Source of the DNA: Manihot esculenta | Taxonomy: Eukaryota > Streptophyta > Magnoliopsida > Malpighiales > Euphorbiaceae | Length of the DNA: 64,000 bases | Assembly: GCF_001659605.2 (NCBI RefSeq) | Contig: NC_035169.2 | Coordinates: forward strand, 15,066,263-15,130,262 | Reading direction: 5' to 3' | Shown here: positions 58,401 to 64,000 of the stretch, one piece after another | Position numbering within the stretch: the stretch's first letter is position 1 | How the letters are laid out: each line of letters begins with the position of its first letter | The notes under the pieces: generated by a model | What the model was told of the DNA's origin: nothing | Databases searched by the model: none | Seen by the model: the letters and a program-made list of their open reading frames with translations, nothing else | Position numbers and translations under genes: made by a program

Positions 58401-60387
58401 CTGAGATCATACCTCTAGGTGTACCCCTCCTGTCTCCTCTGAAGACGACCTCTGATCCATCCTGACCTCTGAACCTGACTACCTTGTCCCTGCAGTCCAA
58501 GGTAGCACCATGGGTAGATAACCAGTCCATCCCTAGAATGACGTCAAAATCTGTCAAATCTAGAACCACTAGGTCGGCGGACATGCATCTCCCCTCAACA
58601 AAAACTGGACTACACTGACAGACTGACTCTGCCACTGATGGATCACACTTGGGTCCACTGACCCAGAGAGGACACTCTAACCCAGAAGTCATCAATCCCA
58701 ACCTCTCTACGGCCCTCGGGGCAATAAAAGAATGAGATGCACCAGGGTCCATCAATGCATATACATCCGAACATCCAATGACGAGATTACCTGCCACCAC
58801 GGTGTTGGATGCGTCTGCCTCCTGCTGTGTCATTGTGAAGATCCGTGCTGGGGCTGATGGACCTTCACCTCTGAAACCCGCTGAAGAAGAGGCTGCTCCT
58901 CTCCCTCTGCCTCTGCCACTGGCCTGAGTCATGGCTGGAGCTGCTGGCTGCGCTACACTGCCTGAAGCTGTCTGCTGGGACTGAGCCATCGGGGCCGCTC
59001 TTGGACAGTCTCGAGCTATATGCCCCTCCTGACCGCATCTGAAGCAGGTGTTTGTCCCAAACCGACATACTCCCTTGTGTGGTCTACCACACCTCGCACA
59101 AACTGCATTATCCGCACCAGAGCTTGAGCCACTTCCAAATCCCAGACTGGACTTAACCTTGTTCCAGAACTTATTCTTCTTACCCTTGGGTTTACTCCAT
59201 CTCTTACTGCCTGAAGCTGCTGCACTAAGGGTAGAGGGATCTAACTTTCCCCCACCCGGAGTTTTAGAACCAGAAGCTTGTGCCACTGTCTGCTTAACTG
59301 TCCCCTGAATGATGGCACTAGCCTCCATTCTCCTAGCCATATCTACTATGGCATGAAAACTCTCTCTATCTGCTGACTGTACCAAGGAGGAATACCTGGG
59401 ATGGAGCTTCATGATATACCTCCTCGACTTCTTCTGGTCTGTGCTAAGGTCTTGCCCTGCAAATGGCAGCAACTCCATAAACCTGTCAGTATACTCGTCT
59501 ACACTCATGTCATCAGTTTGCCTCAACTGCTCGAATTCTATCATCTTCAATTCCCTTGAACTATCAGGGAAAGCCCATCCTGCAAACTCGTTTGCAAACT
59601 CTTCCCAAGTCATGTTGTCCACTTTCGGGTTCACATAATTTTTGAACCACTCTCGTGCCTTCTTGCACTTGAGTGTGAACCCGGCCATTTGAATGGCTCT
59701 ACTGTCATCAGCCCCTATCTCATCTGTAATTGCCTTGACCCGCTCCAAGTACACGAACGGATCATTACCGGTTTCAAACTGGGGAGCACCCAGCTTCATA
59801 TAGTCTGTCATCTTGACCTTGCTCCCACTGGCTGAGCTAGGTCTAGGTGGTTGAGCAACTGGGGCTGCTGGTTCTGCAGGTGGTGGAGGTGGTACAACAT
59901 TTTCTGAGGTAGGGTTTGCTGGATTTGGATGGTAGGGTGGAGGTGGATACATTGGGTACTGAGAGTATGGTGGGTATGGCATCTGTGTGGGATAAGGGGT
60001 GAAACTAGGGTAATCCGATGTACCTCCCATCGAATACCCGGGATGTTGTGAGAAATGTGGGTAGTGAGGTGGCTGTACAAATCCCGAGGCCTGAGTGCCT
60101 CCTTGGGATTCTCCCATCCCTTCTTCTGACATACTGACTCCCAAACTGCCATCCCTCCTCTGTTCTATGTCCATATCATCCCCCATATCCTCAGACGCTC
60201 CTCCCTGAACTGTTCCTCTGACTGATCTGCTTCTACCCAGATCCAGAGACCTTCTAGGGTCTCTTGCTACTCTGTCCCTGTTGGACCTGCTTGACATTGC
60301 CCTAGGCAATGTAGGAGGACGGGCGCTCATGCCCTCATCCTCAGGTGGTACTCCAGTCAACCTTGCTGATCGACGAGTTCCTCTCAT
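55405..60387 (-). CDS. gag-pol: Element D gag-pol polyprotein, open but with a reverse transcriptase substitution
   Basis: An open frame of 1660 codons runs from the conserved ATG of [10 protein letters not shown] (60385-60387). The frame also stays open 30 codons upstream. Order of domains is as in F: capsid, zinc motifs ([26 protein letters not shown]), protease MDPGASHSF, reverse transcriptase FIDD (881-884), RNase H, integrase (zinc region, [17 protein letters not shown]) and chromodomain. The near-invariant Gly of the reverse transcriptase motif MPFGLTNAP is Glu here (residue 854, codon 57826-57828; GGG to GAG). That Gly is conserved in A, B, C and F, so D may encode a defective enzyme despite its open frame. 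The gag region is very close to that of E. Confidence 0.95.
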   Translation of the reverse strand: MRGTRRSARLTGVPPEDEGMSARPPTLPRAMSSRSNRDRVARDPRRSLDLGRSRSVRGTVQGGASEDMGDDMDIEQRRDGSLGVSMSEEGMGESQGGTQASGFVQPPHYPHFSQHPGYSMGGTSDYPSFTPYPTQMPYPPYSQYPMYPPPPYHPNPANPTSENVVPPPPPAEPAAPVAQPPRPSSASGSKVKMTDYMKLGAPQFETGNDPFVYLERVKAITDEIGADDSRAIQMAGFTLKCKKAREWFKNYVNPKVDNMTWEEFANEFAGWAFPDSSRELKMIEFEQLRQTDDMSVDEYTDRFMELLPFAGQDLSTDQKKSRRYIMKLHPRYSSLVQSADRESFHAIVDMARRMEASAIIQGTVKQTVAQASGSKTPGGGKLDPSTLSAAASGSKRWSKPKGKKNKFWNKVKSSLGFGSGSSSGADNAVCARCGRPHKGVCRFGTNTCFRCGQEGHIARDCPRAAPMAQSQQTASGSVAQPAAPAMTQASGRGRGRGAASSSAGFRGEGPSAPARIFTMTQQEADASNTVVAGNLVIGCSDVYALMDPGASHSFIAPRAVERLGLMTSGLECPLWVSGPKCDPSVAESVCQCSPVFVEGRCMSADLVVLDLTDFDVILGMDWLSTHGATLDCRDKVVRFRGQDGSEVVFRGDRRGTPRGMISALQARRLLRRGCQGYLAHVRELNSQVREPASVPVVREFLDVFPDELPGLPPAREIEFEIELMPGTRPISIPPYRMAPAELKELKEQLQELVDKGFIRPSTSPWGAPVLFVRKKDGSLRLCIDYRQLNKVTTKNKYPLPRIDDLFDQLAGAGCFSKIDLRSGYHQLRIREEDVPKTAFRTKYGHFEFLVMPFELTNAPAAFMDLMNRVFSQYLDHFVIVFIDDILVYSRNAEEHAHHLRLVLQTLREHGLYAKFSKCEFWLRSISFLGHVVSENGIEVDPKKTETVANWPRPTSVTEIRSFLGLAGYYRRFVQDFSRIAAPLTRLTRKNQKFLWTDQCEESFEELKKRLTSAPVLALPSSGEDFTVFCDASRVGLGCVLMQNERVIAYASRQLKKHELNYPTHDLEMAAVIFALKMWRHYLYGVKCEIFTDHKSLQYILSQRDLNLRQRRWVELLSDYDCKIQYHPGKANVVADALSRKSLGSLSHITAERRPVVKEFYKLIEEGLQLELSGTGALVAQMKVTPVFLEQVAQKQHEDPELVKIARTVQSGKGSEFRFDNKGILRYGSRLCVPDDIGLKGDIMREAHNARYSIHPGATKMYQDLKKVYWWPAMKKEVAQFVSACEVCQRVKLEHQKPAGTLNPLPIPEWKWENIAMDFVVGLPATSNRLDSIWVIVDRLTKSAHFIPVRSGYSVDKLAQVYVDEIVRLHGVPVSIVSDRGPQFTSRFWRSLQNAMGTRLDFSTAFHPQTDGQSERTIQTIEDMLRMCVLDFGGSWRQHLPLVEFAYNNSHHASIGMAPYEALYGRKCRSPVCWEEVGERSLVGPELVEITSRVVPMIRERIKTAASRQKSYADIRRRLVEFQEGDLVLLKVSPMKGVVRFGKKGKLAPRYIGPFEVLQEIGNVSYKLDLPASMERIHPVFHVSMLRKFVSDPGKVLSEPDVEIQEDLTYVEQPVRILDTQIRKLRNKEIPMVKVLWNHHNIEECTWETRESMLQQYPHLF

Positions 60388-60640
60388 CCTGTTTTCTGAA
60401 AAACAGTACGCATCACAAGCAACATTAGCATCATATGGTTCATGTGGGCACACATGAACCCGCATCACATACATCACATATCATAGCATATCATTAATGC
60501 ACATGCATAAAGTCATGGCATTTCACATCATCATGCAAGACAGGACTCCACATCCTATCCTAGTGGACATGATCTTTTCCTATTGTGCTTGACCTTCTAT
60601 AACCTCTATGAGCCCGACACTCTAGGTCCGACCATATGAA

Positions 60641-60658
60641 CCTAGGGCTCTGATACCA
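60641..60658 (-). promoter_or_regulatory. Element D primer-binding site (tRNA-iMet)
   Basis: Minus strand TGGTATCAGAGCCCTAGG, three bases from the 5' LTR boundary (60662). Confidence 0.92.
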
Positions 60659-61635
60659 TTCTGTAACGCCCCGGAAATCCGGACCGCTACCGGCGCTAGG
60701 ATCCGGGTCGACTTAAGGCCGCCGGGACCCGTAGCAAGCCTGACATAAAACCTGTAAACCTGTATAATCCCATACATGATCAACAACATGCATAAAAATT
60801 AAAACTTTTCTTTCCATAAACATCAACCAAACTCAACCTGTGCATAAATATGAACATAACTTTGATCCCTCTGTGGGATCTCATCTGTGCCCTCAAAGGG
60901 TAACATAACCTGTGTTGAGCTGGTTTACACAAACATCATCAAAACCTCTAAGATCATGTATAAAAAGGGATACAACATTCTATGGTCAAGCACACACTAA
61001 CATCCATAAAACTCATTACATAACTATACTGTACTTTTACATTACAATTTGATCATGTCCATTGCTAGCTATTACATAGGCATGACTTCTTTACTCTATC
61101 TGGACTCCCGTACTATATCCTGTACCTGTAAGCCTGGGGGAAAAAGGAGAGGGGTGAGCTAAAAGCCCAGTGAGTAGAGCTATTAAAACACATCAACACT
61201 ATGCTCTATGAAATGCATCATAACACAAACAATTCACATAAGGGTTGGGCGAACTCATCACCAATTAGTCCAAGTTAACTCTGTGCCAGGCCTGTAGAAT
61301 GGGGTCCTGGTCTTTCCTGTCAGAACATACATTACTTACCATTTTCCCAGGGCCTCCTCTGGCTCCTGGTCTTCAAGTCCCATAACCGTGCCTTACTCTG
61401 TGCCAGGCCTGTAGACTGGGGCCTGGACTTGTTTACTCTGTGCCAGGCCTGTAGCATGGGGCCTGGTCTTCCTGTCTTGAACTAACTGGGTCATCCGACA
61501 TTCACCCACAACAACAACAATTTATGCAATGCGGCATATTCGTGAAAACTAATGCAATCATCCTATTGCATAATCATGATGCATGAAACATGATAAAGCA
61601 TTTAATTTAAAAGATTAAGTTATAGTTCCACTCAC

Positions 61636-61706
61636 CTCTGGCTGACTCTGACAATACCGAAGCAGCTGAACTCACTGCTGGGGTCCTCGGTTCCTCGGGT
61701 CCGAAC
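61636..61706 (-). other. Candidate leader exon in the D LTR
   Basis: On the minus strand, CCACCTGTGTAG ends an acceptor-like site and CAGCCAGAG/GTGAGTGG is a consensus donor, bounding 71 nt. The block matches 9655-9743 of the dissimilar A LTR and 31877-31946 of C. It is a sequence-based suggestion only. Confidence 0.35.
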
Positions 61707-62534
61707 CTACACAGGTGGACTCAAATGAGGGACCAAACATACCTGAACATAACTCTAAAATATTCCCCAAAAACCCCCTAAAACATCCTGAAAATATCAC
61801 ATAGAGATATGCATGAAATGGCTGAACAGGGCACTTTCGGCGGCACCTTCGGCGGCCGAAAGTCCTGGACAGAGACGAAACTCAGGTAGGTTCGGCGGCA
61901 CCTTCGGCGGCCGAAAGTCCCAGACAGAGACGAAAGTCTCTTTTCGGGGGCAACTTCGGCAGCCGAAAGGCCTGCCTCCCCAGCCATGTTCGGCGGCCGA
62001 AAGTGCCTTCGGCTGCCGAACCTGGTTTCTGCCAAAGGGCAGAAACTTGGCTCCTTTGTGCATTTCGCCTCCAAACCTTCCAAACATGCATATTTTTCAA
62101 CCAAAGCATGCATACAAGTTCCTAGGGGCCTCAAACATGCATATACCCCATCTACAACACTTCAATCTCACACAATCAAGCTACATTGTTCAAAACATCA
62201 ATATAGACCCATAGGTTCAACATATGCCCTAACATGCATTCTATCCCTTAAAACTTCATAAAACTTGTTTAAATCATACATTGAGCTTAAGATCGGCTCT
62301 TACCTCTTGAAGATCGAGGGTTGAGGAGATCTAAACTTGGAGATGGGAGAAGTTCCAACTTTTGGTCTCCAAGCTCCAAAACTCGTTCTAAGCTCAAAGA
62401 TCTTCAAAACCAAAGTTATAAACTTGTAAAGATCATGGAAAAAGGAAGGAAAAACTCAAGATTGGGGAAGGAAGGCGGAATGCTCACCTTGGCCGAAATG
62501 GGAAGAAAAAACTCGCCCATTTTCGGCTAAGGGA

Positions 62535-62544
62535 CCCTTTTATA
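62535..62544 (-). promoter_or_regulatory. Element D LTR TATA box
   Basis: The minus strand reads TATAAAAGGG after GGCCAGCCACC. It should drive the D genomic RNA leftwards. Confidence 0.8.
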
Positions 62545-62903
62545 GGTGGCTGGCCAGGCCACGTTCGGGGGCCGAATGTGCCTCCGCATCCATGCAATGT
62601 TCGGCGGCCGAACTTGACTTTCGGCGGCCGAACTTGGACTTCCCCTCACTCATGCTTTCGGGGGCCTAACGTGCCTCCAAAACACATGCATGTTCGGCGG
62701 CCGAACTTGGCTTTCGGCGGCCGAACCTGGGTTTTCCTCCAATGCTATTTTCATGCAAAAACTCATTTTATTTAATACTTAAAACCATTAAAAACATGAA
62801 AACATTTCATAAAAATATGATTCTACCCTTCTAGAGGTCTCCGACATCCGAGGTTCCACCGCACGGTAGGAATTCCGATACCGGAGTCTAGCCGGGTATT
62901 ACA

Positions 62904-62931
62904 GTAGCGGTCCGATTTTCGGGTCGTTACA
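62904..62931 (+). repeat. Element E 5' LTR, last part
   Basis: GTAGC (target duplication of D) is followed by GGTCCGATTTTCGGGTCGTTACA, the last 23 bp of the LTR begun at 41094. Confidence 0.93.
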
Positions 62932-62934
62932 GAA

Positions 62935-62952
62935 TGGTATCAGAGCCCTAGG
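62935..62952 (+). promoter_or_regulatory. Element E primer-binding site (tRNA-iMet)
   Basis: TGGTATCAGAGCCCTAGG, three bases after the E LTR end. Confidence 0.92.
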
Positions 62953-63202
62953 TTCATATGGTCGGACCTAGAGTGTCGGGCTCATAGATGTTATAGAAGG
63001 TCAAGCACAATAGGAAAGATCATGTCCACTAGGATAGGATGTGGAGTCCTGTCTTGCATGATGATGTGAAATGCCATGATAATATGCATGTGCTTTAATG
63101 ATATGCTATGATATGTGATGTATGTGATGCGGGTTCATGTGTGCCCACATGAACCATATGATGCTAATGTTGTGTTGTGTGTACTGTTTTTCAGAAAACA
63201 GG

Positions 63203-64000
63203 ATGAGGGGAACTCATCGATCAGCAAGATTGACTGGAGTGCCACCTGAGGATGAAGGCATGAGCGCCCGTCTTCCAGCATTGCCTAGGGCAATGTCTAG
63301 TAGGTCTAGCAGAGACAGAGCAGCAAGAGACCCTAGAAGGTCTTTGGATCTGGGTAGAAGCAGATCAGTCAGAGGAACAGTTCAGGGAGGAGCGTCTGAG
63401 GGTATGGGGGATGATATGGATGTAGAGCAGAGGAGGGATGGTAGTCTGGGAGTTAGCATGTCAGAAGAAGGAATGGGAGAATCCCAAGGAGGCACTCAGG
63501 CCTCGGGATTTGTTCAGCCACCCCACTACCCACACTTCTCACAACATCCCGGGTATTCGATGGGAGGTACATCGGATTACCCTAGCTTCACCCCTTATCC
63601 CACACAGATGCCATACCCACCTTACTACCCACCTTACTCACAGTACCCAATGTATCCACCTCCACCCTACTATCCAAATCCAGCAGACCCTACCTCAGAA
63701 AATGTTGCACCACCTCCACCACCTACAGAACCAGCAGCCCCAGTTGCTCAGCCATCTAGACCTAGCTCAGCCAGTCGGAGCAAGGTTAAGATGACTGACT
63801 ACATGAAATTGGGTGCTCCCCAATATGAAAAAGGGGATGACCCGTTTGTATATCTTGAAAGGGTTAAAGTGATCATAGAGGAGATTGGGGCTGATGACAG
63901 TAGAGCCATTCAGATGGCCGGGTTCACGCTTAAGTGCAAGAAGGCACGAGAGTGGTTCAAGAATTATGTGAACCCGAGAGTGGACAGCATGTCCTGGGAA
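63203..64000 (+). CDS. gag-pol: Element E gag, 5' part, open to the window end
   Basis: From the ATG of MRGTHRSARLTG the frame is open for 266 codons up to the last base. It contains the [14 protein letters not shown] stretch, the Gln/Gly-rich and Pro/Tyr-rich segment, and the start of the capsid ([10 protein letters not shown], then [16 protein letters not shown]). It is close to the D protein over the whole length. The rest of pol and the 3' LTR lie outside the window. The preceding GTACTGTTTTTCAG is the conserved acceptor-like sequence. Because D separates this gene from its promoter, expression is doubtful even if the frame is intact. Confidence 0.9.
   Translation, partial: MRGTHRSARLTGVPPEDEGMSARLPALPRAMSSRSSRDRAARDPRRSLDLGRSRSVRGTVQGGASEGMGDDMDVEQRRDGSLGVSMSEEGMGESQGGTQASGFVQPPHYPHFSQHPGYSMGGTSDYPSFTPYPTQMPYPPYYPPYSQYPMYPPPPYYPNPADPTSENVAPPPPPTEPAAPVAQPSRPSSASRSKVKMTDYMKLGAPQYEKGDDPFVYLERVKVIIEEIGADDSRAIQMAGFTLKCKKAREWFKNYVNPRVDSMSWE

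Larger units (their letters stand above)
43274..62903 (-). mobile_element. Element D: full-length Tekay-type element, split by F in its 3' LTR
   Basis: Target duplication GTAGC (43269-43273, 62904-62908). The 5' LTR is 60662-62903 (2242 bp). The 3' LTR is 43274-43750 plus 53509-55273 (also 2242 bp), interrupted by element F. I count 8 substitutions between the LTRs. Primer site, stem-loop, purine tract and an uninterrupted gag-pol frame are present. Without F the element is about 9.87 kb. Confidence 0.96.
60662..62903 (-). repeat. Element D 5' LTR
   Basis: It is 2242 bp, TGTAACGCCCCGG to GTATTACA, followed by the GTAGC repeat. TATA box on the minus strand at 62535-62544. Donor-like sites have exon ends at 62488 (AAG/GTGAGC) and 62304 (AAGAG/GTAAGAG). 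Confidence 0.95.
41094..64000 (+). mobile_element. Element E: Tekay-type element with 5' LTR split by element D, running off the window
   Basis: The 5' LTR starts at 41094 (TGTAATACCCGGCTAG, left flank GTGAC), is interrupted after 43273 and resumes at 62904/62909-62931. It is followed by the primer site and an open gag frame to the window end. The GTAGC repeat on both sides of D (43269-43273 and 62904-62908) proves the continuity. The rejoined LTR would be 2203 bp. Confidence 0.94.

Overview
The window is plant nuclear DNA with no protein-coding host gene that I can support. It is almost entirely Ty3/gypsy LTR retrotransposons nested in one another, set in AT-rich intergenic DNA. A plant source follows from the initiator-tRNA-Met primer sites (TGGTATCAGAGC), the chromodomain-bearing Tekay/Del-type polyproteins, the Athila- and Tat-type fragments, a plant SINE and a hAT remnant. 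A eudicot is likely. I cannot name the species from sequence alone.

Left part (1-23786). The window opens with the last 136 bp of a plus-strand LTR that had inserted into a minus-strand LTR (137-1967). AT-rich DNA with a broken hAT transposase tail follows. Element B (minus, 4512-23781, target duplication CGCAC) is a decayed Tekay-type element. It is split at the RNase H/integrase border by element A (plus, 8386-18032, target duplication GGGCA). A is complete and carries an open 1631-codon gag-pol frame.

Middle part (23787-41093). AT-rich DNA holds a tRNA-derived SINE with a 14-bp duplication, degenerate LTR-like pieces, a solo LTR H (28088-30277, duplication TTGTG) and the end of a Tat-type gag. 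That gag is interrupted by element C (plus, 30767-36350), a Tekay-type element with several nonsense mutations and a damaged reverse transcriptase. C stops where an Athila-like minus-strand element G begins. G contains a 1.25-kb foldback element (38624-39870, duplication GAGAT) built from inverted 275-bp units.

Right part (41094-64000). E (plus) sits in the integrase end of G. D (minus, 43274-62903, duplication GTAGC) sits in the 5' LTR of E, 23 bp before its end. F (minus, 43751-53503, duplication CTGGG) sits in the 3' LTR of D. The order C, G, E, D, F is therefore a five-layer nest. By my reading the LTR pairs differ at 1 site (F), 8 sites (D) and about 12 sites plus three indels and a 40-bp duplication (A), which fits F being inserted after D.

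The full elements share one plan: LTR, 3-nt gap, tRNA-iMet primer site, a short leader, then one frame coding gag, protease, reverse transcriptase, RNase H, integrase and chromodomain, a stem-loop, a purine tract and the second LTR. The most interesting unexplained signal is a set of splice-like sites conserved in LTR and leader, including between two otherwise dissimilar LTR types. It suggests a spliced 5' leader that would remove the primer-binding site from a translation-ready mRNA.
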